A stretch of 64,000 bases of DNA from Bacillus marasmi (GCF_902168435.1 NZ_LR656179.1:1-64000); one strand, 5' to 3'; numbered from the stretch's first letter, positions 28,547 through 37,830 are shown. Numbers and translations are program-made. The notes: generated from the sequence alone by a model not told the origin.

Positions 28547-30063
28547 CCTTTTTCACCAGCACTTTGGATTTTCTTATAAGTATTAAAATCAAGCCAGGCT
28601 CCCTTCACATATTTTACGTTTACTTGCTCAAGGGAGTGGAGGTAATTAAATAAGTCTAGCATGGTTAGCTCATGGAAATCGTCCCGTTTTGCTAACGCTT
28701 CTAACGCTGCTTTTAACAATACTGAACCTTTATCCGATACCTTCCATAATCCGATAAATTCACCATGAACATCTTCAGCAGTTGCATTTGAAGTCATGTT
28801 AGTAAATTCTACATTTCCGTTGTAAAGCATTTTTGTATAAGGGAGCTTCGTCGAGACAAAGAACTTCCCTGATGTATTTGCATCAATATCAGGATCGACC
28901 ACAATCGTTATTGTACTAGCGTCGTCAAGTAGTTCATTTATTACATATGGTTTATAAACGATATCCCCATTCGAAATAATCGTCGTTTGAGTCAAGCTTT
29001 CTCGAGCTGAAAACAGTGGCGCTAATTCCCCACGAGCTAATGTGTTCTTCTCCATGTTCCCTCGGGGCTCTGAATTTTCTATGCGGACAATATCGCTTAT
29101 CCCTAAACCTTTTAAACTATTTACTTGTTCTAAAACGAGCGGAGCTGCTTCTGGTTTATTTTCGATGATGATGGCAGTTCGATTATTTGCAGCACTATTT
29201 AAATAAATCTTTTCTGCCTGGGCCAGTTCTTCAGCTCCTTGAAGTCGGAAAACCTCTTCGAGCGGAGTGACATTTTTCTCAACGTTCATTAAGCTTTCTT
29301 CTTGATAAATTTGAGAAGCAGTTTGCTTGATCGCCTTGATGGAAGCTCGCAAGTTGTGATTAGCCCAAATACATAGACCAACCCCGATTTCTCGGAAACG
29401 GTCCGTTGGCACCGAATAGTATTTAGTTGGGACGATGACGACCGGTAACCTTCCCGCCCATTCCTTCATAAACGCTTCAATTTCAGTAAAATCAGCCCGT
29501 TTGCTATGCATGAGAATCGCATCTGTTCCTGCCTGACGATATGCCTCAGCTCTTTTTAACGCTTCGCTAAGTCCCCAACCAGCAATAAACGCCTCAACCC
29601 TCGATACCACGACAAAATCATCATCTGTTTGGCTATCCTTCATCGCTTTAATCTTCCCGGAAAATTCATCGATATCAGCTAATGGCTGGGCTTCACCTTT
29701 GATGAATGAATTGGTTTTCGGAAAAATTTTATCCTCAATACAGACGCCGCCAATGCTGCGCTGTTCAAGTTTTTTGACTAATCTACGAGCATTATTGAAG
29801 TTGCCATAGCCCGTATCCCCATCGAGTAAAATTGGAATCGATGTCGCATCACTCATAAACTCTAAAACATCCAATACTTGAGTCCAAGATGCCTCGTTAT
29901 TATCGCGAACACCCATGCTTGCCGAAATCGATAAGCCGCTCCCCCAAATGCCTTTGAAGCCAGCCTCCTCAACGATTTTTGCACTTAGAGCATTATGTGC
30001 TTCCATAATAAACTCAAGCGGTTTATTTGTAATTAAGTTTCTTAGTTGTGTCGTTTTCTTCAT
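28543..30063 (-). CDS. aepX: Phosphoenolpyruvate mutase with C-terminal nucleotidyltransferase-like domain
   Basis: A 506-residue protein. Residues 1-290 form a PEP mutase TIM barrel: LDGDTGYGN binds Mg-PEP and [10 protein letters not shown] is the signature EDKxFPKxNS loop separating mutases from isocitrate-lyase-like relatives. It rearranges PEP to phosphonopyruvate, the entry step of phosphonate biosynthesis. Residues about 300-500 resemble a sugar-nucleotide transferase fold (IISNGDIVY, then [16 protein letters not shown]), but the usual GxGxR NTP-binding loop is absent, so this domain is probably inactive or structural. It follows the Mur ligase gene by 24 bp and overlaps aepY by 4 bp. 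Confidence 0.9.
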   Translation of the reverse strand: MKKTTQLRNLITNKPLEFIMEAHNALSAKIVEEAGFKGIWGSGLSISASMGVRDNNEASWTQVLDVLEFMSDATSIPILLDGDTGYGNFNNARRLVKKLEQRSIGGVCIEDKIFPKTNSFIKGEAQPLADIDEFSGKIKAMKDSQTDDDFVVVSRVEAFIAGWGLSEALKRAEAYRQAGTDAILMHSKRADFTEIEAFMKEWAGRLPVVIVPTKYYSVPTDRFREIGVGLCIWANHNLRASIKAIKQTASQIYQEESLMNVEKNVTPLEEVFRLQGAEELAQAEKIYLNSAANNRTAIIIENKPEAAPLVLEQVNSLKGLGISDIVRIENSEPRGNMEKNTLARGELAPLFSARESLTQTTIISNGDIVYKPYVINELLDDASTITIVVDPDIDANTSGKFFVSTKLPYTKMLYNGNVEFTNMTSNATAEDVHGEFIGLWKVSDKGSVLLKAALEALAKRDDFHELTMLDLFNYLHSLEQVNVKYVKGAWLDFNTYKKIQSAGEKG

Positions 30064-30087
30064 GTTTACGCTCCTTGCTGTTTTTCA

Positions 30088-31503
30088 CTAGTCCTCATTT
30101 TTGATGAGCTTATTTCGAAGCTCCTGAAAGCTTGGTTTTTTCATAACGCGATGGGTAATTTTTAATAGAATATTAGTATCTGGCTCAAGATGAGCTTGAA
30201 TTACTTGATAAATCTCCTCACCTGTTTCGCAAAAATGAAGCTGCTCCGCCGGATACCCATGTTTAAGAGCTGATTCCCCAATCACCTTTGCTTTTTCACC
30301 AACAATGACCAACAAATCAACCTCAGCTTCTGCAGCACGTTTGCCCATTTCACTGTATTGTTCAAAGGCATGGGTGCCAGTTCCAAGCTGCGGCATATAG
30401 CCTAACAAGGCAATCGATTTCTTTCCGATTGACACATTTTTTAACACTTGAAGCGCGGAATCCATCGATAACGGGGCCGAGTTCCATGTATCATCAATGA
30501 TCGTAGAGCCGTTTGTACCATGATTAAATTCTAGATGCGACTTTACCTGCTTAAAAGAGGCCAGCCTTGTTATCGCAGTTGGTATTGAAATTCCGACAAA
30601 TGAAACAGCCGCAATTGCCGCCAGTGCATTATAAACATTGTGCTCACCATAACCCGGGACGAAAGCCTGATATTGCTTGCTTTCATGGGTGAAGGTAAAG
30701 TTCATTCCGCCATTACCGAAATGAGACTCATCAATTCTAAATTGCGCCCTTTGAGTTTTGCCAAAATAAATCACTTTTTTATAAGGACTTGGGTCAAGAA
30801 CCTTTCTAATATTTTCATCATCAGCATTTACAATCAGAACATCGTTTTGCGGATCCATCCCATCAACAATTTCTCCCTTTGCTTTCATATATACCTCGGG
30901 AGTGTCGCAATCAGCCAAATGATGGACACCGATATTTAAGAGAATACGAATTTGCGGTTTAAAGGCACGACAAGCTACCCTTAAATAGCCAGGATAAGCA
31001 ACCGGCATCTCAAACACAGCAACTTCAGTATCCTCCTCGATTCCCGTTACATAGCGAAGATTGACCGACATAGAATTCATACTTTTCCAGGTTGCTTTTA
31101 CCTTGAAATCTTCACTGAGTATTTGCTTCATCATTTCTTTAGTTGTTGTTTTTCCGCAAGTCCCTGTCACACCAATGACCGGAATATCGAACATCCCACG
31201 ATAGTATTCAATGAAATTCCAATATGCTCCTTCTAAATCCTTAGTCTCGATTAGAGTTATCTTACCTCCTAGATTTGTACAAAGCTCAGGCTTATCAGTA
31301 ATAATGGCGATATCTTGATTATTTTTCCAATACTTTCCCCTAATTTTTTCATGATCCATATGGAAAACCAATGTGTGGTCATCGATATCCTTTGCCGTCC
31401 AATCCATTGCGCGCTGTATGATTGGATTACTTGCCAAAGCTGAACTGCGGATAATATGTGGGCCAATTACATTAAGAATTTCGTTAAGACTTAAGCTTTT
31501 CAT
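30088..31503 (-). CDS. MurF-like Mur ligase
   Basis: A 471-residue Mur-ligase-family ATP-dependent amide ligase. P-loop GVTGTCGKTTTKEM, central-domain GEHNVYNALAAIAA, and DDTWNSAPLSM followed by LGYMPQLG...H are all MurF-like. The N-terminal domain is divergent from housekeeping MurF, and the gene sits in a phosphonate operon rather than a cell-wall cluster. Such paralogues are expected to join an amino acid or peptide to a carboxylate. It lies 20 bp after the amidoligase/ATP-grasp gene and 24 bp before aepX. Confidence 0.8.
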   Translation of the reverse strand: MKSLSLNEILNVIGPHIIRSSALASNPIIQRAMDWTAKDIDDHTLVFHMDHEKIRGKYWKNNQDIAIITDKPELCTNLGGKITLIETKDLEGAYWNFIEYYRGMFDIPVIGVTGTCGKTTTKEMMKQILSEDFKVKATWKSMNSMSVNLRYVTGIEEDTEVAVFEMPVAYPGYLRVACRAFKPQIRILLNIGVHHLADCDTPEVYMKAKGEIVDGMDPQNDVLIVNADDENIRKVLDPSPYKKVIYFGKTQRAQFRIDESHFGNGGMNFTFTHESKQYQAFVPGYGEHNVYNALAAIAAVSFVGISIPTAITRLASFKQVKSHLEFNHGTNGSTIIDDTWNSAPLSMDSALQVLKNVSIGKKSIALLGYMPQLGTGTHAFEQYSEMGKRAAEAEVDLLVIVGEKAKVIGESALKHGYPAEQLHFCETGEEIYQVIQAHLEPDTNILLKITHRVMKKPSFQELRNKLIKNED

Positions 31504-31523
31504 GTGACATCACCTCGATGAGT

Positions 31524-34139
31524 TCATACTTTAAAATCTTCTCCCTCATATCCAGCAAGTGAAGCAGCATAATTTAGGAGTCGGATTCCTGCTAAATTTC
31601 TGAGCTGATATGCTCCAATTTGTGAAAACAGATTATCAGGCTTTGAGTTCACCTCAAGGAGCTTGATGGAATTATATTGATCTATACATAAATCCACAGC
31701 CATCTCACCAAAGGTCCCGACGTTATTTTCAATAGTTGTCACAATACTCCTGGCAATATTTCCAAGCTTTTGGGTGATACTGCGTCGTTCAGACGGATCT
31801 TCATATAGGAGCTTTAACACTTTACTTAAGCGCAAATTAATTTCTGTATCTTCCGTCATGACATCCTCGGCTGTTAAGCGAGTTACCATGCCCGTTCTAA
31901 ACCATTTATGCTGACCGTTCTTCTGCATATAAACACGTATTTCTAAATTCTTTCCTCTGTATTGCTTTCTCCTGATTCCTTCCTGAATGAGGTAAGTCTG
32001 TTCCTTCATAAGTGGGGCAACAAAAGATAGTAATTGCTCGTTTGTTTGCAGGTGATAGGTCTTTTTTTCTTTTATATTTAAAAGAAATATACCGGTTGGG
32101 CGTCTTATCACACGCAGAATTCCTTTTCCAAGTGAACCACCGACAGGCTTCAAATAAATTTCCCCATATTCATTGAGCTTCTCAATCAAATCGCCCGTAT
32201 CTTGAAGTAGACAAGCATCAGGTAATATTTTTTCATGCTTCTCATAAAGTAACTTATGTGTTTCCCATTTGTTGCGGGTAAGAATGGATAACTTAGTTGG
32301 ATTAATGAAGGGAATATGATACACATGCTGAAGCTTAGCTCGAATCCGATCAATAATCGGGTCTTTTTTTCCAACTACTAATCGATCATAAATAACTGCT
32401 GGAAACGGGAAAATACCTTGACCTTTGCTTGTTTCCCCTTTAATAATTTGTTGATTCCAGTCGATATCCTTCGGTTCAAATACATACACGAGCATTTGTT
32501 TTTCAGTTGCTAATCTTTCGATATGGTGAAAATATGTTGTTTGCCGATCGAATGGTCTTTGGGCAAGAATGCCAATAATTGGGCCGAGCGTAATTACGCC
32601 GTTGACCAAGGAAATTTTCGGATTCCAGTCCATTGGTAGCAGCAGACTTTCCTTAAGTGCTTTCGAGAGCTGAATGATATTTGAATTACGAAATGTGAAG
32701 GGATATGGGCGGATGGTTGCCTCGGTGATTCGATTTCCAGCACAAATATATGTTGTTGATCCTTCAGTCAAATCGTGTTTTAATCTTATTTTTTTCGGTA
32801 TGAGAATGACCTTGCCTCGGTCAAAGCTTTGTTTAGTAATAGAAAGCCCCCAGTTGATACGAAAGTCACTCTTTTCTGAGTATGGATATCCATTTTCAAT
32901 TGAATCAAACAGAAACAATAGATTCTCTTCATATTCAGGGTAGCTAGATGTATTTTGTAATTGCTTTTTAATTTCAGGCCACAATTGTTTTAAGATTACA
33001 TGATTGCTATTATAATAGGCGCGTTGAATGATGGGGTTCTCCAAAAAATCCCCCGTTAATTCGTGATGATGAAGAGCAACGAGTTTTGCAAGACTTAGCA
33101 CTCCTAACGCTAATTTCGGGTCAATGATCCACGAACTTAAGCCAATGTACTCGAATCCATATGGCTTTAAACGATAGCGTCCTAAGCCACCATGATTGGT
33201 CCTTCTTCTTTTTTTGGCAGTTTGCGGATCTTCTATCAATGAGAATGGAATGGCTACAAATTGATCAAATGCTCTAAGGATAGATAATGTAATAGGCATA
33301 CCTATATGGATATGCCCTCCGCATTGATAACCTGAAAAGGGCATACTACCTGACCTAAATTCCACATTTTCATAAGGTACTATCTCTGATGCCTGATGGA
33401 TGATTTGTTTAATGTGCTGAAATAGCTCTTGTGGTGTATTTGCTTTTTCCGGACGAATTTCTACCAGTGCATAATCACCACTGTCCTGTTCGATTTGCCG
33501 TTCGTCACAGCCAACTTCACCACCTGGTGAAAAGAAGGTTGATGCTGGAAGTAGGTCAGCATCACAGCTCAGCATAAACTCTATATCCGCCCCCATTGTA
33601 AATGAACCCTTTGGCACAGTAGTGGCTTCCGTATAGGTGGAATTTGCCCTGTTAATATCAGTTACAATGATTGATTCATTCTCTAACAGGCCAAGCTTAA
33701 CGAACCCATTATTTAATCCGGTAACATAAAGTGCTCGTATCGCGACAGCTAGCCACTCCTCCGGTATAGTGTCTATTTCGCAAGCTACCCATTTCCAGCC
33801 AAATGCTTTAGTACGGATTGGTACTTCATTAAAAACGACTTCCTGACCTACGGCGATATAAACACCTTTTACGGTTAATCCTTCAATTTCTAACATGTAT
33901 TCCGTTGAAATGGCATACATTTTGGTAAAAAAATCAGCTTCTGTATTTGCAATCTGTTCATTTGTGTTAATGATGATTAAATCTTTTCCATTGTGATGAC
34001 CATACTTCCTGCCAACAATCGGATACTTACACGTTTTTGGATCAATTAATTCTAAACAAGGTACATTATTCATATGAAGGATTTGTAGCATTAGTTCTTT
34101 GTCTGTCACCATACAGAATCGCTTTCCCGTCAATTCCAT
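31524..34139 (-). CDS. Amidoligase (COOH-NH2 ligase type 2-like) fused to YheC/YheD-type ATP-grasp
   Basis: An 871-residue protein with at least three parts. Residues 1-175 form an unassigned N-terminal domain. Residues about 180-500 resemble the glutamine-synthetase-fold COOH-NH2 ligases: GADIEFML, FFSPGGEVGCDERQIEQD, LVEIRPEKANTP and GYQCGGHIHIG. Residues about 560-865 are an ATP-grasp domain of the YheC/YheD spore-coat-associated family: LSILTRNKWETHKLL, IYLKPVGGSLGKGI, GEMAVDLCID, LLEVNSKPDN. Both halves are predicted ATP-dependent peptide-bond makers. The ATG at 34139 follows GGGGG by 8 bp; a TTG five codons earlier lies within the SD. First gene of the operon. Confidence 0.75.
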   Translation of the reverse strand: MELTGKRFCMVTDKELMLQILHMNNVPCLELIDPKTCKYPIVGRKYGHHNGKDLIIINTNEQIANTEADFFTKMYAISTEYMLEIEGLTVKGVYIAVGQEVVFNEVPIRTKAFGWKWVACEIDTIPEEWLAVAIRALYVTGLNNGFVKLGLLENESIIVTDINRANSTYTEATTVPKGSFTMGADIEFMLSCDADLLPASTFFSPGGEVGCDERQIEQDSGDYALVEIRPEKANTPQELFQHIKQIIHQASEIVPYENVEFRSGSMPFSGYQCGGHIHIGMPITLSILRAFDQFVAIPFSLIEDPQTAKKRRRTNHGGLGRYRLKPYGFEYIGLSSWIIDPKLALGVLSLAKLVALHHHELTGDFLENPIIQRAYYNSNHVILKQLWPEIKKQLQNTSSYPEYEENLLFLFDSIENGYPYSEKSDFRINWGLSITKQSFDRGKVILIPKKIRLKHDLTEGSTTYICAGNRITEATIRPYPFTFRNSNIIQLSKALKESLLLPMDWNPKISLVNGVITLGPIIGILAQRPFDRQTTYFHHIERLATEKQMLVYVFEPKDIDWNQQIIKGETSKGQGIFPFPAVIYDRLVVGKKDPIIDRIRAKLQHVYHIPFINPTKLSILTRNKWETHKLLYEKHEKILPDACLLQDTGDLIEKLNEYGEIYLKPVGGSLGKGILRVIRRPTGIFLLNIKEKKTYHLQTNEQLLSFVAPLMKEQTYLIQEGIRRKQYRGKNLEIRVYMQKNGQHKWFRTGMVTRLTAEDVMTEDTEINLRLSKVLKLLYEDPSERRSITQKLGNIARSIVTTIENNVGTFGEMAVDLCIDQYNSIKLLEVNSKPDNLFSQIGAYQLRNLAGIRLLNYAASLAGYEGEDFKV

Positions 34140-34353
34140 ATGTAAAACCCCCAATACTTTAGAAAATCACATGCTGCATTTTCTAGTTTTTTTCATTAAA
34201 CCGGTTAATTACCAATATATTATGAAAACGCTAAGATGTTTCTGGATAGTTTTTGCAGAAACAAATAAAAAGTGCTCATTTACTGAAACACTTTTAAAAT
34301 ACTTGCATTTATATTAGAAACACTCCCTTAAACGTTAATGGAGGCTGATTTAG

Positions 34354-35037
34354 ATGACAATTCCTTATATTGAACAAACCTTTATAAAATACCATATGGG
34401 TAAGGGCTATATTTGCGCACTTGTCGACGCCCTGCACGCTGCCCCCCCAGCTGCAGATAAATATACTGACAAAATCGTCGAGAAATTAATTAAAGAAATT
34501 GGCTGTGCCGGAATAATCAGTACGGTTTCGAGGTTATATTGCGATTTAAACCGTGCGCCAACTAGGGAAAATCAAGCTGGGATTACAGAATACAGAAAGG
34601 CAATTCACGACATATTAGATTATTTGCAAATCGTAGATTTCGCTAAGCACACGCTTCAGACTCCATTTTTACATCTTTCCTTTCACGGTATGAAGGATGC
34701 AAACTATGGTCCTTTTGCAATTGAAATCGGTACCCAAAGAGGTAAATCCTGTTCGCGGGAGGTGCGAAAATGGTTTGAAAAGAAATTGAAAAGTACTTTT
34801 TCAAATATTTCTCCAGAGATGAATATCGTTTTTGATAGAAAATTTAAAGGGAATGAATCGATTGTTTCCCATCGCTTCGGAGATACCGATCATTACTCAG
34901 GTTACGGCGCAAATTTTCACACGTTCCAAATCGAGCTATCTCGAACATTACGTGTGAAGTACTTGAAAGAGACAGTAAAAATTTTCGCTGGAATTATCGC
35001 TGAATTCCAGGATACCTTTGTTCACCCAGCTAGTTGA
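34354..35037 (+). CDS. N-formylglutamate amidohydrolase-like protein
   Basis: A 227-residue protein. HAAPPAADKYTD, RLYCDLNRAP and HLSFHGM match in order the zinc-ligand and substrate-binding motifs of the N-formylglutamate amidohydrolase family (M14-related zinc hydrolases), and QIELSRTLR is the typical late motif. It would hydrolyse an amide next to a carboxylate. It is transcribed away from the phosphonate/amidoligase operon across a 214-bp shared promoter region, suggesting it trims or releases that system's product. Start ATG with GGAGG upstream. Family call moderate; function inferred. Confidence 0.6.
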   Translation: MTIPYIEQTFIKYHMGKGYICALVDALHAAPPAADKYTDKIVEKLIKEIGCAGIISTVSRLYCDLNRAPTRENQAGITEYRKAIHDILDYLQIVDFAKHTLQTPFLHLSFHGMKDANYGPFAIEIGTQRGKSCSREVRKWFEKKLKSTFSNISPEMNIVFDRKFKGNESIVSHRFGDTDHYSGYGANFHTFQIELSRTLRVKYLKETVKIFAGIIAEFQDTFVHPAS

Positions 35038-35051
35038 TGCTTGTGCTTGTA

Positions 35052-35930
35052 CTATATCTCGAGTAAATCATGAACATATTTTGGCAAGACAAACGACGCT
35101 AAAAACATTTCAGGGCAAATGTATTTCGTATCACTATAATGTAATTTGCTTAAATTGGCCTGTAGCGGATCATACCTCTTTGAGGCAAGTGTAAAGCTCC
35201 ATAAACCACATGGATACAAAGGAATCGACATTAAGTAGGTTCGAACGATTGGAAAATGAGTACGTAATTGCTTCACTGTTTTTTTTAGTATTGATTGATT
35301 ATAAAACGGTGAACCCGATTGAAAGACCACCACTCCATCATCGGACAATGCATTATACACATACTGATAAAACTCTGGTTCAAACAGTTTTTTCCCTGGA
35401 CCTACTGGGTCTGGTCGATCAATCATTAACACATCATACTCCCCTTGTTGCTCTTGAATCCATTCAAAGCCGTCCCGATGAAAGATTTGAAAACGCTGAT
35501 CCTGTTCGTAAACCTCTGCTGGTGTCAGCCATTTCTGACATAGCTCGGTTACCTGCGGATCAATTTCAATTACATGTATCTTTTCTATTTCAGCATATTT
35601 CATTGCTTCGCGGGCGTTGCCACAATCTCCTCCCCCAATCATTGCCACCTTTTTAGGGTTATGGTGGGTGACAATCGGAATGTGACTAATCATTTCATTA
35701 TAGATAAAACCCTCGCCCGTTGAGATTTGGGGAATGCCATCTAGTACGAGCATTTTTCCAAACGCCACACTGTCAACTATGCTAATTTGCTGGTATTCAG
35801 ATTGCTTATAATCCAATAACTTCTTAATTTTATAGTTTATTCTCAGCTTTGCATTACTAACATAATTCGAAATCCACCACACACCCTTATCATCCTGCTT
35901 AAAGCCTGACATTGATTTCTTGTCTGCCAC
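35052..35930 (-). CDS. Spermidine synthase-like aminopropyltransferase homologue
   Basis: A 292-residue protein of the SpeE fold: N-terminal beta domain (VDSVAFGKMLVLDGIPQ), decarboxy-SAM site GGGDCGNAREAMKY, acidic EIDP, and MIDRPDPVGPGKKLF where both Asp of the catalytic D-x-x-D are kept. Yet the usual DEF-x-YHEM is here GEGFIYNEM, and the normally invariant second Gly of GGGDGG is Cys, so substrate preference may differ from putrescine. The GTG start at 35930 is supported by GGAGGTG 8 bp upstream. It is convergent with the hydrolase gene, 14 bp apart. The housekeeping speE may be elsewhere. Confidence 0.75.
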   Translation of the reverse strand: MADKKSMSGFKQDDKGVWWISNYVSNAKLRINYKIKKLLDYKQSEYQQISIVDSVAFGKMLVLDGIPQISTGEGFIYNEMISHIPIVTHHNPKKVAMIGGGDCGNAREAMKYAEIEKIHVIEIDPQVTELCQKWLTPAEVYEQDQRFQIFHRDGFEWIQEQQGEYDVLMIDRPDPVGPGKKLFEPEFYQYVYNALSDDGVVVFQSGSPFYNQSILKKTVKQLRTHFPIVRTYLMSIPLYPCGLWSFTLASKRYDPLQANLSKLHYSDTKYICPEMFLASFVLPKYVHDLLEI

Positions 35931-36027
35931 TCTCAACACCTCCTTACAAATACATAACTCTCCTTATATAAACTATGTAACAATAACAAATCTCGTCCTA
36001 TGGTAAACGCACAATTTGTCCTTTTAC

Positions 36028-36068
36028 ACAGTAAAGCAGTGGGGGACAGTCCCCCACTGCTTTACTGT
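36028..36068. repeat. GGGGGACAGTCCCCC palindrome, copy 2
   Basis: Perfect 20-bp arms around a single central A (36048). It sits in the region between the divergent speE-like and lysR genes, not at a gene end. Confidence 0.9.
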
Positions 36069-36195
36069 CATAAAATATTTGGTTTTTCACTAATGTTAAC
36101 TTATTAATTGTCGGTTGTTTGTAATACAATATAATAGTATCTATCGAAACATTCTATAATCATTAATCTAATATTCCGATAATGAGGTGATTTTT

Positions 36196-37083
36196 CTGGA
36201 TTTTCACCAACTGCAGGTATTCACAAAAGTCGTCGAGCACCGTAGTTTCTCCAAAGCAGCCGATGACATATTTCTAAGTCAGTCTACTGTTAGTTCTCAT
36301 ATAAACTCGCTGGAGAAAACGCTCAACGTACAACTATTCGACCGGGTAGGTCGGGAAATTATCCTGACACCACAGGGAGAACGCCTTTATCATTGGGCCC
36401 AACAAATAATATTATTAAAGGATCAAGCATTGCTCGATCTGAATCAAGAAACGACGGCCTTCCGTGGCAAAATTCAAGTAGCAGTCAGCTCTGTCCCTGG
36501 ACAATTTATTTTACCTAAAATGGTGAAGAAATTTAGAGAGGAGTACTCACAAGTAACCTTTCATATAAAGCAGTCTTCATCCAAGCTTGTAGCTGATAAA
36601 GTCCTTAATGGTCTTGTTGATTTTGGTATATTGGGAGAAAAATATGAAAATGACCGACTCCACTATATCCCATTATTGAAAGAAAAATTAGTACTCATCA
36701 CGTCTACTCAAACTAAAATCAACAACCCGATCAAACTTAAGGACATCATAAACTATCCATTTGTGATGCGAAATGTCGGTTCAGGGACCAATGCAATGCT
36801 AGAACGCTTTTTGAAGAAGCAGCACATTTCAAAAGACAAGCTCAATATCATTGCCTATACCGATGACGGACAGAGCTTGATTCAATACGTAATCCAAAAT
36901 ATCGGCATTTCAATTATCTCTGAAATTGCGGCAAAGGGTTATGCTGATAACCAAATGATAAACATGTATGAAATACCAGAATTCAATGACGAGCGCTATT
37001 TTTATCTTGTGTATAACAAGCAAAAAACGCTGTCCTTAATATCGAAAACCTTCATTGAACAAGCGTTGAAATGGCTACCTTAA
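36196..37083 (+). CDS. LysR-family transcriptional regulator
   Basis: A 295-residue LysR regulator: N-terminal winged helix (FTKVVEHRSFSKAADDIFLSQSTVSSHI) and a periplasmic-binding-like effector domain. It resembles CysL or selenium-metabolism-type LysR proteins, with effector and targets unknown. The start is unusual: GAGGTGA lies 5-6 bp before an in-frame CTG at 36196 (giving MDFHQLQVF, the normal LysR N-terminus), whereas the only in-frame GTG (36187) is inside the SD. Its last 4 bp overlap the end of convergent nagB. Confidence 0.85.
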   Translation: MDFHQLQVFTKVVEHRSFSKAADDIFLSQSTVSSHINSLEKTLNVQLFDRVGREIILTPQGERLYHWAQQIILLKDQALLDLNQETTAFRGKIQVAVSSVPGQFILPKMVKKFREEYSQVTFHIKQSSSKLVADKVLNGLVDFGILGEKYENDRLHYIPLLKEKLVLITSTQTKINNPIKLKDIINYPFVMRNVGSGTNAMLERFLKKQHISKDKLNIIAYTDDGQSLIQYVIQNIGISIISEIAAKGYADNQMINMYEIPEFNDERYFYLVYNKQKTLSLISKTFIEQALKWLP

Positions 37084-37826
37084 CAACAAGATGTCAATGT
37101 TAGCTTTTTTCGTAGTGCTGCTTCGTCAGCAATAATCGTAACTTTGGGATGATTTTTTAATACTGAGGCTGGGAAGCTCTCACACACTCCATCATGCAAA
37201 AGTCTGTGTAGCGCATCGCTTTTTGATTCTCCAGAAATAAGCAAAAGAATTTCCTTACTTTTCATGATGGTAGAAATCCCCATCGTAATAGCTTTTGTAG
37301 GAACTTCATTTGGAGTGTTAAAAAATCTTGCATTCGCCTCTCTTGTTGAAGGAGCAAGGTCTACAATATGGGTTCTCGAATCGAACTTTGTTCCAGGCTC
37401 GTTAAAGCCAATATGACCATTGCTACCAATGCCAAGTATCTGCAAATCAATTCCGCCCTTTTGATTAATTAATTGCTCATACATATTACATTCGTTTAAA
37501 ATATCGTCTGCAGCACCGTTCGGGATAAAGGTATTTATTTTTTTTATCCCAATATGATTAAATAGCTTTTCGTTCATAAAATAGCGATAGCTATTCGGGT
37601 GATTTCCGGAAAGTCCTACATATTCATCGAGATTAAACGTAGTAACATTTTTATAAGAAGTATGATTCTTCCGATAGTCTTCAACCAATAACTTATACAA
37701 ACCTATCGGTGTCCCGCCGGTCGCCAATCCGAGATTAATAAATGGTGCTTCACGCACCTTATCAATGACATATAGTGATGCCTTTTCACTCATCGCTTGA
37801 TAATCTTTTACTTCAATGATATTCAT
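37080..37826 (-). CDS. nagB: Glucosamine-6-phosphate deaminase
   Basis: A 248-residue enzyme converting glucosamine-6-phosphate to fructose-6-phosphate and ammonia. Motifs: LGLATGGTPIGLYK, TFNLDEYVGL (catalytic Asp) and GIGSNGHIGFNEPG. Last gene of the amino-sugar salvage operon, 4 bp after nagA; SD GAGGGGGA. Confidence 0.95.
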   Translation of the reverse strand: MNIIEVKDYQAMSEKASLYVIDKVREAPFINLGLATGGTPIGLYKLLVEDYRKNHTSYKNVTTFNLDEYVGLSGNHPNSYRYFMNEKLFNHIGIKKINTFIPNGAADDILNECNMYEQLINQKGGIDLQILGIGSNGHIGFNEPGTKFDSRTHIVDLAPSTREANARFFNTPNEVPTKAITMGISTIMKSKEILLLISGESKSDALHRLLHDGVCESFPASVLKNHPKVTIIADEAALRKKLTLTSCC

Positions 37827-37830
37827 GATG

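Noticed and set aside
34216-34224. Sporulation sigma-K/E promoter for the amidoligase operon
   Set aside because: A -10-like CATAATATA lies on the minus strand 78 bp before the gene, but no matching -35 element at correct spacing was found, so it is not listed as a feature.
35210-35656. 148-codon plus-strand frame inside the speE-like gene
   Set aside because: Long antisense frame caused by codon bias of the real gene; its translation has no recognisable features or SD.
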